A DNA stretch of 64,000 nt from Paracyclopina nana (lineage: Eukaryota; Arthropoda; Copepoda; Cyclopoida; Cyclopettidae). The DNA lies in the NCBI GenBank assembly GCA_019096065.1, contig JAGUCH010000003.1:11346001-11410000 (forward strand), in the 5' to 3' direction. The notes beneath the pieces were generated by a model. The model was not told where the DNA came from, did not search any database, and worked only from the letters and a program-made list of their open reading frames with translations. Below, piece after piece: positions 38,308 to 48,797 of the stretch. Every line of letters starts with the position of its first letter. Positions within the stretch are counted from its first letter, which is position 1. The position numbers were made by a program, and so were the translations under genes.

Positions 38308-38769
38308 TCACTTGGTTGGGATGAACGGAGCCTTTTGCATCCAAATGACTGCTGCTTTTGCTACTGCTTTCAGCCTCTGCATGACTACTGCAAAAATGGG
38401 CTTTCCAATTTTGCTCAAGGGTGAGAATTTCATCCCTCTTTGGTAAAATGTAGAATATTTTGGCCTTGGGCGTTCCATTGGTGCTGGAGTCGCGTAGTTC
38501 CCGCATTTTCTGTATTGAGGGGCTTCGTTTGGCGCCAGTTTTGCCGAAGCTGGAGAGCTGCTCCCAAGGGAGAAGGCTTCACGAAACCAAGCTGCGACTT
38601 TGGCCCTCGTTACCCACCTGTAGGTTTTCCCCAGCATAAAAAGGCTCATTGATCCTTGGCTGCTGCTGGCCTCTTCTTCTTCAAATCCATAAAAGTTGTC
38701 GTAGTCGTCAAAGCTGGACTGGGAAATGACCACTCGCACTTCAGAGGCGCTAGATGATGTGGCTGACAT
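38308..38769 (-). CDS. Small uncharacterised protein, 153 residues
   Basis: The ATG at 38769 opens a frame starting MSATSSSASEVRVVISQSSF with an acidic stretch (DDYDNFYGFEEEEASSS), then a basic C-terminal half without a recognised domain. A TATA box and an initiator-like site lie at the right distance upstream. The 3' structure is uncertain. A donor CTACAG/GTGGGT (edge 38618) or TGG/GTAACG (edge 38614) can join an acceptor at 38510-38511. The first choice keeps this frame; the second shifts to a longer acidic, Ser-rich frame that runs to a stop at 38153. I cannot tell which form is made. Confidence 0.4.
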   Translation of the reverse strand: MSATSSSASEVRVVISQSSFDDYDNFYGFEEEEASSSQGSMSLFMLGKTYRWVTRAKVAAWFREAFSLGSSSPASAKLAPNEAPQYRKCGNYATPAPMERPRPKYSTFYQRGMKFSPLSKIGKPIFAVVMQRLKAVAKAAVIWMQKAPFIPTK

Positions 38770-38795
38770 CTTGATGGTGAAAGGCTGACTAGGAA

Positions 38796-38830
38796 ACTGG
38801 CTAGCTTGTCACTTTCAAAGCTCTCTTATA
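38796..38830 (-). promoter_or_regulatory. TATA box and initiator of the small gene
   Basis: Minus strand TATAAGAG at 38823-38830 is followed about 32 nt later by CCAGTT (A at 38798), close to the arthropod initiator consensus. The start codon lies 27 nt further on. Confidence 0.45.
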
Positions 38831-40869
38831 TCCTGAAATCCGAAATCTTAAAGCTCTTCTTTAGCTGTGCAATATCCCCACCAGACACAAATGAAATTTT
38901 TGAATCAGGCTGGAAGTAGAGCAATTTTTGCCACTCACAAGTTCATTTTTAGTGCAGATGATGGAGACATTTTTTCGTAAAATGCCCGGAAATATTAGAC
39001 ATTTATGTCAACTTTTATGGCAGCCTTTGACCCTGCTGACGCTGAAGGGAAAAGCCCAGGCTGATATGTATCCGAAAAATACTGCCCGTGCTCTTCCAGT
39101 ATTTTATCTTTTTTATGGCAGCCTTTTACTGCTCTCACTACTTTACTAGCTGGTCGGGACACTAGATTAACGAGGCTCTTTCATGTTCCCTTTTTTCATA
39201 AAGTTCTGACGTCAAAAATTATATGCCCCCATGCATCAAAAACACGACCATTTTGCATGCTAATCGTCGTCACTCTGAATGTCATGTGTAATACAGTGTT
39301 GTATTTTCATTTTGGCACATTATGTAAAAAGCTTGCTTTAAGCTCCTTACGTAGAATCTTTCCAGAGTTGGATTTTGGAATGGCTGGTACGAATTCCACT
39401 CCGCCAGCCAAAGCCTTGTAGGGTGCCGCATTGTCTGCAACAAATTTGACGACCTCATCCTCACACAAGTCAGAGTTGTCTTTTTCACCACATAAGCCCG
39501 CGGAGCCTCGCCGTGTCTTTCGTGAGGGATTCCAATGACTGCAACATCCGCAACATCCGGCATAGTCCTCAAAAGATCCTCCAAGTTCAGCAGGGGGAAC
39601 CTTATTTAAAAAGGAAATTTCACAATTAATTTCAGCTAAAATTAAAAGCTTCTATATTATTGGCATGGAATTCAAGAAAGAGCTGATAGAAAGTCGCCAA
39701 AATATTGTGGAAAAAGCCAAAAGTAGAGTTAATTGATCTGAAATGTGCTCATCTGGTAGCTCTTTCGACCCCTCTACAGCAGCGCCATCATTTCATCTAA
39801 CGGATATTTTTCGAACTAAATCATTTTAAACAGTGGATATATAATGTGCTTTCTAATGAATCGATTGCCGAAACTGCCAATTTCAGCCAAGGAAAATAAT
39901 TGGATGTCAGAGCACCTGAAATCCTTTGACTTTGATGAGCTCTTTCAGCCTGTCAACGATGAAAATGTTGCCGTTCTCATCGTAGTAGGCAATATCTCCG
40001 CTGTGTAGCCATCCGTCCTTTATGGTCTCTATCGTAGCCTTTTCATTGTCCATGTAGCCTTTCATAATTTGGGGGCCTCGAATGCACAATTCGCCTGGCT
40101 TGTGCGGGGGCAAATTTTCCCCACTGGAAACGTCGACAATTTTACACTGAGAGTTGGGAACGACCACTCCGCAAGAGCCCTCCACGACTTTGCCAAACGG
40201 TGCCAAAAGTCCAATAGGTGAGGTTTCCGACATGCCCCAGCCTAGTAATAAAGATGATATCATTTTTCCTATAAAATATTGTAGCAAAAGCTAAAATTAG
40301 CCAGGCTACGAATTTCGCATGATGTGAAACTCAGGACCTTCCCAGAATCTTGTCTGGCTTAGTATTTTGAAAGATTAGTTCAAAGTTGAAATCTGACCTT
40401 CTTTTACAATGACTTCTGGGGCTTTCTTCTTGAAACGCCTGAGTAATGTGGGTCCCGTGGGAGCAGCTGCTGTCATGACGTGATCAAGTCCTTTCAGCAT
40501 TTCGGGTCTGACCCCTCGTGATCCGCACAAAAAGCCAGCAAAGGGGAGCCAAATGAAGAAAGGTCGGTTTGTACGTCTCCAAAGCTTTGATGAAACTTTT
40601 GGGCTCAAACTTTGGCAGCATCACCAACTGACCACCACTCAGCAAGGTGGAAGTCATTGTGACATTCATTGCGTAGATGTGATACAAAGGCAGGACACAC
40701 AGGGTCACAGGCTGGGTATTGCCTGAAAAAAATACATCACAAAGTTCATAGTATAGTACACAGTAAAATTAAAGCCAGAGCAAATAATACTACAGAGAGA
40801 TAAAGAAGGGAGTATATTTAGTGAAGAATGAATGAGGAAAAGCAGTTACAGATGTAATGGGTAAGATGG

Positions 40870-42311
40870 ATGTTTTTGGAAACTGTGGTGCTGCTCAAGA
40901 TGATTTGCACAATGAATATGGTGAGCTTCAGCCCTGTGGCTACTCTGGTCACCCAATACTACGGTGTATCCGGGGATGAAATCGACATAATTGCACTGAC
41001 TCCCTGGTCAATCAATGTGCTGGGCATGGTCGTGGCCATTTACTGCATTGGCCGATTCAAGCTACTGAATTCCCTAAGGTGCTTACAGCTCTCATTTTAA
41101 ATAACCAATTTTAATATACTACTTAATTAGGTATTCAGCTACGATAACGTTGATTGGGGGCCTGATACGAGCTCTGAGCACAGCCTTTGATTTTGGTGGC
41201 CTCGTCAGCCCCAAGAGCCAATTTTGGATCACATTTGCTGGCCAGCTCGTCATATCTCTCGGCCATCCGATAGCCACGACCATGAGCACCAAAACGAGTC
41301 AAGTTTGGTTCGGGGAGCACGAGAGGGCCATATCTACGCCCATCTTGGGACTGGCGCCAGTCCTGGGAGGAATGGTGGGCCAAGCTTTGGCACCACTCAT
41401 CATGAATCACAACCCAGAAAACTTGCCACTGCTTAATGCTGTCATGGCTTCCCCTCTTGTTCTCACGGCCATTTCCAGCTGGTTTCTTCTCAAAAGAGCT
41501 GAGCCTCCCACCCCACCAAGCAAAAGTGCAGAAAAGCTCCTCAGTGAGGACCACCCGCGTTTCCGCGAGATTTGCACCAATGTGTGGGCAATCTTGAGAA
41601 ATCCCACAATCCTCACAATCATTCTGTGCCAAGGCACTGGCTCTGGCCTCATCAATACCCTGCTCACCCAGCTCAACCAGGTGAGCAATATTGGTTATGA
41701 TAGATAAAATACTCTATATGTATGGCATATAGATGATGTGCTCGCGGAATTACGCCATTGAGGACTCAACGACGACAGCCCTGATCAACATTATCGTGGG
41801 ATTTGCCGGAGCCTTCAGCCTCAATTTCGCAGCCAAGAAAGTCGGGCTCCAAACGGAGTTTGCGAAAGTGGGATTCGGCCTCGCGAGCATATCCACTATA
41901 GTGATGATGATGGGCCTGAATAAGTATGAGACATTATGGTGGATTGCCATGGGCTTTGGCGGATTTGGATTTTTCGGCTACGCCGCCTTTCCAATCAGCT
42001 TGGAATTGGCCGTGGAGGAGTCTTATCCACTTGACGCGAGCCTCAGCGAGGCCCTCGTTCACATAGCCTCGCAATCCGCCGCCATCGCGCTCGTACTAAT
42101 TGGCAACGTCATGTACTACAACCTGGATCCGGATCTGCCCCAGACGTGCACGAGCAGCCTTGGTGACTCCTCCAGCATTGGTGTCGTACCAAGGGATTAC
42201 ACACCCTATTATTATTTGATTATGGCCATGGCAACAGCCATGCCCATCGCGTTTGTAGCCTTTGTGAGGCCTGCCATGAAGCGGAGCTCTGAGGACCATA
42301 AAGAGATTTAA
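40870..42311 (+). CDS. Major facilitator superfamily transporter, SLC49/FLVCR-like
   Basis: Exons 40870-41078, 41131-41680 and 41733-42311 join in frame to 445 residues with about 12 membrane segments. The first half carries [15 protein letters not shown], then [18 protein letters not shown] and [12 protein letters not shown], which match the pattern of the SLC49 (FLVCR / DIRC2-type) branch, where relatives carry haem, choline or other small metabolites. The substrate here is unknown. The start is the first ATG ([10 protein letters not shown]); the cytosolic N-terminus is unusually short, so an extra 5' exon is possible. The gene lies wholly inside an intron of the minus-strand acyl-CoA ligase. 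All three exons are free of frameshifts, unlike the host gene. Confidence 0.75.
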
Positions 42312-42318
42312 CAAAAAC

Positions 42319-42652
42319 GCCTTTCCAATGAGCTTGGAATTGGCTGCGGATGAGTCTTATCCGCTTGACACGAGCCTCAGCGAGGCCCTCGTTCACATAG
42401 CCTCGCAATCCGCAGCCATCACACTCGTACTCATTGGCAACGTCATGTACTACGACCTGGATCCGGATCTGCCCCGGACGTGCACGAGCAGCCTTGGTGA
42501 CTCCTCCAGCATTGGTGTCGTACCAAGGGACTACACGCCCTATTATTATTTGATTATGGCCATGGCAACAGCCATGCCCATCGCGTTTGTAGCCTTTGTG
42601 AGGCCTGCCATGAAGCGGAGCTCTGAGGACCATAAAGAGATTTAAAAAAAAA
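42319..42652 (+). pseudogene. Tandem duplicate of the transporter's 3' end
   Basis: This 334-bp segment repeats 41985-42318 directly downstream with few substitutions. It covers the last about 109 codons (from [13 protein letters not shown] to the stop) but has no start, no splice acceptor and no N-terminal half. Its right edge abuts the donor of ligase exon 3 at 42653. Confidence 0.85.
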
Positions 42653-43559
42653 CCTTGAGCTTCCTCGCAAATCCGGACTTCCGGAGGGCCAAGCAGTTGT
42701 TGACAGCCATTAGCCACCAAGTTGAAGTGGGTCAACATGACTCCTTTGGGGAGTCCTGTGGTTCCGGAGGAGTAGGGGAGGCAGCATAAATCATGCATGG
42801 GATCGATTACCACTCGCTCCCATAGTTTTTCTCCCGCTGCCTTTTGCACGTCCTCCAACGTCACACACTCCTTATCTGCAATTTCAATTATTTAAATATC
42901 GTTTCAAATAATAGTGGCATTTCATACCATGGGACTTTGATGCCACGATGACAATGCGGCCTTTCCAGCTTCCAGTCTGATTAGAAGCGGCCTTTGATAT
43001 GGCCTCTTTCATCACTGGAAGCAAATCCTCGCTGGTGAAGGCCCACGAAGCCTTTGACATGGTGAGCTGCCGGGCAATTTCAGTGGATGTGTAAATTGGA
43101 TTCATGGTCGTGACAGCCAATCCTGCGTTTGTGGCTCCCCCAAAATAATGGGATATTCCACGCAATTTGGTAAAAACATTGCGGCCACTTGGCCTTTAAC
43201 AGCTCCCATCTGTCTCAGACCCTCGCACACTTGATGCGACATTTTTACGGATTCCGCATAATCCAACGACTCACCGGTGAAGCCATTGACCTGAAATATT
43301 TTTTTGTAATATTACGTAATGTGTATTTTGCCATGTTTCTCACCAGAGCTGTCCTGTGAGCATGGCTGCCACTTTGGACCACAAAAAGTCTCCGAAGGTC
43401 TGCTCAGACAAGGGCACATCCGGATATGGAGAATTGATGACATGAGCCTCAAGAGCTGAAAAAGTCCTTTTAGGACAGCCCAAAATTAAGCTCAGCCTTT
43501 GCAGAGCCCTCATTGAAAATTGGGCTGCCATTGATGTAGTATCTCAATCTACAAACGCG

Positions 43560-43957
43560 AAAACTTGTTGTCAAGAGTTATCTTCGTTTGTGCTGTCAAA
43601 GGTCACATAAGTATTTTTATCTGTAGATTTGCTGCAAGAAACTATATTTGTGGGGCTTCTTCCGTCCCCTTATTACGTAACCATATTTTTACCATGCAAT
43701 TTTATGTAGTCGGAAGGAAAAAGGTTCTTCTAGTTTGTCTGCTGGCTTCCAAGGGTCTAGACATGATTTTCTGGCCATTTTTTCTCATTTTCTCAGCTGG
43801 CTGCAGAACGACAACTTTATTATTAGTTTCTGCTGACGCAACGGAACTCGATCTTTGGCTGCTCAAGCAAAGGCTCAACAATCTCGAGGAGCCAAGTGAG
43901 CTTGTGCATACTTTACTGCCCTGCATCAAAGTGGGTTTAAAAAAGTTGCTTTTACAG
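43560..43957. other. Region between the ligase start and the LRR gene
   Basis: Should contain the ligase promoter and the undetected first exon or exons of the LRR gene. A hydrophobic start MIFWPFFLIFSAG at 43763 is open here but would need a 23-nt intron to reach the LRR exon, which is too short. Confidence 0.4.
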
Positions 43958-45626
43958 CTTGGACCAGCTCGCACGATGAGGCCAGATGGGATTTATGTCG
44001 GAATAATGCCTCGCCATGCTCTTGCCTCTCTGATAGCAAATATGTGACATGCAGGATTACAGGGAGTTTGTCACGAGACATAAAAATCCCTTGGGAAGTG
44101 GAAATCTTGTAAATTGGAGGCAAAAGCAATTTTTACCCTGCTTTCCTGCTACCTTTTACTTTTTTCCTAGGGAGTTTGTCAGAAGCGAGCTCAATGGATT
44201 GTCCCCCAGAGCTTTCGACGATTTCCCCAGGCTGGGAGAGCTGTATGTATTTATACTATGTATTTTGTATCTGAATACACACAGTTGCTTTTTGCAGCAT
44301 TATGAGTGACACTGACCTCAACCACATATCAAGGCATACTTTTGACAGGGTCACCAACCTTAGACACTTGTAATGAGCCATTTTAGCCATTTCAAATGTA
44401 TTACATGCAGGATCATGCGTCATATTTGCAGGATCTTGTCTCGGAATGATTTCAGCTATATGAGCTTCAAGATATTCAAATTCTTGACAAAGCTGGAGAA
44501 ATTGTAAGAGCAAACGCCTGTAATTGCATAACAGCTAGAGTGTGTCAAGAAAGTTTGCCAATTTCAGAGATTTGTCTCAAAATCGACTCACAGAGTTCCC
44601 CTCGTTCAACACAAACACCAACTTGACCTACCTGCATTTGGACCTGAACAAGTTGGACCAAATCATGTTCAACACTTTTCATGGGCTGGAAAATCTCAAA
44701 CACTTGTATCTATCCAACAACAACATCAAATGGGTGGGAGATGGTAAGAGACAAAAAAACCAACAATTATGGGCCACACATCTTAAAAATTAGGCATTTT
44801 TCCCAGAGTCTTTTGCGCATTTAAAGAGGCTTGAAGAGCTGCACATGTCTGACAATCTGTTTAGCCTCTTGAGCTTTTTGCAAACGGAGGCTTTAAGGCA
44901 TTTGAAAGAGCTTCACCTCGCAGGAAATCAAATTGCACGAATCGAAGGAAATCCCTTTCAATTCTTGCACAGTCTGCAGGTTTTGAACCTCGAGAAAAAC
45001 AAGCTGAAAGAGGTACATTTCAAAGAAGCTACCATGGTTTTTTTAAAATAATTTTGTTTTTCCTTAGTTTGACTTCAGTGTGGTGCCAAATGGGCTGGAA
45101 ACGTTGAATCTTCACAAGAACTACTTATCCATTTTATCGATGAGTCCTGACAAGATAAATCTGTCTTATTTGGACTTGAGTGGAAATAACATCGAGGTGA
45201 TTCCCAGAGGAATCTTTGCCAACATGAACAAGCTTAATTTCATCAATTTGTCCAACAACATGTTGAAGTCCCTAGAGTTCTACTCATCACTACCAACCTC
45301 AGTCCACAAGTTGGATGTAAGGACAAACCTAATGGAGACTCTGGCAGACCAGGCTGGCAATTTGATTGATTTGAGCCATTTGGACGCTGTGCAGGGGATT
45401 TATCTATCTCAGAACCTTTGGCAGTGCTCTTGCACCTTCAAACACATCCTAGAGTAAAATATACACAGAATACGTATTTTCTAACTATTTTCTTTCCTAC
45501 TATTTTCTAACTTTTTCCCACAGGCATTTTGAGTTCATCATTAGTGACCTGGATGTCATAGACTGCGAAGACTCCCCTGGGACTTTCAAATCCATCAGAA
45601 GTGCTGTAGTGGACATGAAATGCTAA
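43958..45626 (+). CDS. Secreted leucine-rich-repeat protein (5' end not found)
   Basis: Exons 43958-44108, 44171-44242, 44298-44369, 44432-44503, 44568-44743, 44807-45012, 45068-45453 and 45524-45626 encode about 411 residues. The first exon is a Cys-rich LRR N-cap (CRNNASPCSCLSDSKYVTC). About ten repeats follow (for example YLHLDLNKLDQI, LKELHLAGNQIARI, YLDLSGNNIEVI). The last two exons encode an LRR C-cap (NLWQCSCTF and DVIDCED) and a stop directly after it, with no membrane helix or anchor. It should be secreted or bound to partners at the cell surface; such proteins act in adhesion, guidance or matrix. Three successive exons are exactly 72 nt, one repeat each. The signal-peptide exon was not identified. 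Confidence 0.8.
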
Positions 45627-45737
45627 AATAGTAGTTCCCTTCTCAAGATTTATTATTTTCTGCGAAAATACATTCGAATACAACCATTCAAATTCAATCG
45701 TGCACACTCGTGAATTTTTATCCCTCTTTTTGAGTTT

Positions 45738-47451
45738 TTAGTCCACTTTTCTGCTCTGCATCAGTTTGCTGGCTGCTGCGGCTGCAATCGAGGCAAAATC
45801 GATGTTGCCAGAAGTCATGATTCGTGAGGCAATTTTAATCATGGCTGACGTATCCCAAGGGCAGACATCTTGCGAGTAGTAAATTGAGCAATCCTTGCCC
45901 TTTTGCCCATATTTCAGGGCCTCGCTCACCTTGCCCTCGCCCATGTATTTCTTCACATAATTGTTGCTGCAACGGAAGCGCAATTACAAATGATGTATTC
46001 TGCATGTATTCTGTGTATTACTTGGCAATGTTCTCAATGAGTCCTCGGCTGATTCTTTGCACCGTTTCCTCCTCTCCATCGAGCATCCGTTTTGCGTACT
46101 GGTTGCACATTGTCCTCGCCATGCATGATTTGGTATCGACATCATACTTTTTCAAGGCTTCATCAATCATATTGGCGATATGGGCCACGTTCATGCCATG
46201 CTCTTCACCTATGGGAAAAATGGAAGAAAAATATTTAAAACTGTAATTTCACCCAGGAAAAATTTCTCTCACTTCGTCCCCAATTAAAAGCAGATAAATT
46301 CACTCCTGTCAGCCAATAAATGACTTGGGGCAAAATGAAAATGGCCGCCCCAGCAATGATGGCAATTGTTATGAGGCTCGTCGTGTCAAAGTTGAAGTTG
46401 TTGAAAAAGTCTCCAATGCCGTTGCCTCCAATCATGGACTGCAGGGAGTTCAAAGGGAGGCTCAAGAAGGGCACGGTGAAGGTGAGGCCCAGTTGAATAT
46501 CCTGCGAAGTGGTACCAGTCACTCCAAAGAATCTGCTCAGGGGATCTGCTGAAGAGCTGGTGGGGGCATCGCTGTACATGGACGAGCCTGAACTGGAGTA
46601 GACTCGACTCAAGTCAGAGTGGTCTGGCGAAGAGCTCGAATACACGCTTGTATCGGCTGCCAAGTCGTCGGGATGGGCAAAAGTGTAACTTGTCATGGAT
46701 CGCGAAGGCAAAATCTCATTGACGCTCGGATCCTGCAAAAAAATTCAGCTTGAATGTATTCCAGTATATGCATAATGTATTTGCTTACATCTGCGCTCAC
46801 GGACGAATACATGTATGTATTTTCGTCTGGGCTGCTGTTGGGCAAGGACACTTGCTGCACGTATCGCGTTCCAGCTCTCAGCTCGGGCTGAATTTGGGCA
46901 TTTGTGGGCAATCGTTTCAATTGCTCTTCGATGAGTTGCTCCTCGATTTTCTTCTGCTGCAGTGCAATTTCGAGCTCCTCTTGCTTCCGCCTCAGAGCCT
47001 TCATTTGCATCTTTTGAATGGTGTATTCCATCTCTGGCATTTCTCTGGCGTGCTCCTCTGAAGAAACTGAAGGCTCCTCTTCTTCCACCACTTCGTACTG
47101 AGCTGAGTAATCCATGCGGTCATTATTACTTTTGCTTGTCTCAGCTGCTCCTGGTGAACTTGCTTTGATGTTGGCAAATCTGCTCGCAAAAGGTGCATAC
47201 AAGTCGTCCAAGAATCCTCGTCCATTTCGGTCGTCTGGTGCCATTTCAAGCTCACTGGGCACAATTTCCTCAGGCTCCTTAAGATAATTAGAACATCAGT
47301 ATGACTTATTCTAATTAAATTATGTTAAAAATACCTCGATCTTGGCAATTTTTTTCCGAATTCGCCTTCGTCTGGGCCCTTGATCGGAGCTCTGGCACAG
47401 AACTGAATGTATGGCCAAAAAGGCCAGCACGAGTGTGAAAAGGCCCCTCAT
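45738..47451 (-). CDS. Uncharacterised signal-peptide and single-membrane-span protein
   Basis: Five exons (47335-47451, 46789-47277, 46273-46732, 46022-46208, 45738-45966) join in frame to 493 residues. The start MRGLFTLVLAFLAIHSVLC is a clear signal peptide. Next come a basic patch (RRRRIRKK), a Glu/Lys/Gln-rich coiled-coil candidate (about 110-160), a Ser/Tyr-rich stretch, a hydrophobic segment near 318-343 (LITIAIIAGAAIFILPQVIYW), and a folded C-terminal domain with two Cys pairs (SCMARTMC and DCSIYYSQDVC). I recognise the general layout from uncharacterised arthropod proteins but cannot name the family. It is convergent with the LRR gene, 111 bp apart. Confidence 0.65.
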
Positions 47452-48797
47452 TGAGCTGTTGGCCTTGCGAGCTGACTGGCTCGGAGTGTTTGCTGTATTT
47501 CGGCTGTATCCCGCAATCTGAACGCTGCCACAGGCAAAATGAGACTGAAAATCCTGGATTTCGTCGAAAAGAGCTTTTGTGCTCTTCTCGTGGAAAATCT
47601 GTCCACCGCTGGCTGGCTGGCTGGTTGGCGAGTGTGTGCGATTGTCGTTTCGATGACCTTAGTCAGAAGACCGTGTCACAATAAGTAACCGAGTGGTTGT
47701 AGCTCGTCGTCGCGTCGTCGTGTGTGTGTTGTCACACCTGAGAAATCATAACCTTCACCCTGCTCCAGGAGGAAAGCACAATCTCAACAATAAATGTGCT
47801 ATGATTCTCGAAAATGTGTCACAACTCTGGCTTGCTTGGCAAAACCTCGAAAAATCAGCACCACATAGAGGAAAAACGCAAATACTGTATCTTCTGTATT
47901 CTAGCTGTATTCTAAATTGAAAGGAACTTTTTCCTTAAATCTTTCAGAATGAGTTTTGTCCTTTTTTGGCCAATTTTTGCCATTGCCAATTTATTGGCAG
48001 GTTAATCTGATAATTTCTATTGTAATGGCTTTTGAAGTGTAACGGTAGAAAATTGGTGCACGCTACATAATACAACTAAAGGTAAATTCCGATTCGGAGC
48101 AAGCTGCATAGGATACGGTTGACGCTTTTTCCGTGCGCGCTATTGCAAGCACGCAAACTTTTACGGCGAAAATGTGGAGCACAGTTCACAAATCACGAGG
48201 TGTGTCGTCGTATATACTACAACTACACATTTATGATGCAATATCACGAGGGGCAAGCTTTTGGCCATACAATAATTTACGGACCCGCAAAAATTGCTAA
48301 TCAACGAAGAAAATGCACTCATCGATCAGTGATACAGAGCCATGCATTATTTCAGCTTACTACTACGTCAGGATTTACAGCACACAATAAATATGTATTT
48401 GATGTTAACCTTGATCTTTGTCACACCCTAAAACTTGTGTGTGTAAAATGTTTTCGCATGACGAGAATGATTAGGCAAAATTTCCTTTCGTCATAATCAT
48501 GCAGAAGGTTGTTTTTGTTGCTGCATTAGATAACGCCAAGAATTTTAGGGTCATGGTCGAGATTTATTGATCTTTAAAGAACCGTGACATTTTTATTAAT
48601 ACGACTGCCACCATAGAGCAGAGGGTAAAAATTCGCTGTTGGCTTGACCACCGAGTGTAAAATTAGTGTGCTGACAAAAAGTTGGTCGAATGTGAATTTT
48701 AATTCATGCATATAGTATTATGAAAACAAATGACATATATCATGTAGGATCAGAGCTGATAAAAAATGTGAGGACATATCGAAGGATTTTGTAATGT
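47452..48797. other. Intergenic region
   Basis: Holds the promoter of the preceding minus-strand gene and the AHI1 3' UTR. A short CTGG repeat occurs at about 47605-47625. No supported exon. Confidence 0.45.

Larger units (their letters stand above)
39307..43531 (-). pseudogene. 4-coumarate:CoA ligase / luciferase-like acyl-CoA synthetase, frameshifted
   Basis: Six exons can be traced: 43344-43531, 42928-43290, 42654-42875, 40398-40722, 39916-40241 and 39307-39600, with consensus splice sites except the third donor. The family makes acyl-AMP and then acyl-CoA. Seen motifs are the AMP-binding loop [15 protein letters not shown], the WGMSETSP segment, GWLHSGDIAYYDENGNIFIVDR and, after frame correction, the C-terminal PKSNSGKILRKEL with the catalytic Lys. 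Exon lengths and protein continuity show single-base frame breaks: one in exon 1 (before HAHRTAL), one in exon 2 (before FGGATNAG), a net shift in exon 4 (after HLAP), and an insertion plus a deletion in exon 6. No in-frame nonsense codon by substitution was seen. Recent pseudogene or uncorrected indel errors are both possible. An opposite-strand transporter gene sits in intron 3. Confidence 0.7.

Noticed and set aside
42220-42864. A 214-codon minus-strand frame joining ligase sequence to further residues
   Set aside because: It is ligase exon 3 read through its donor into the antisense of the duplicated transporter; family continuity requires splicing at 42653.
43763-43957. MIFWPFFLIFSAG as the LRR signal-peptide exon
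   Set aside because: Joining it to the LRR N-cap exon in phase needs a 23-nt intron, which is not credible.
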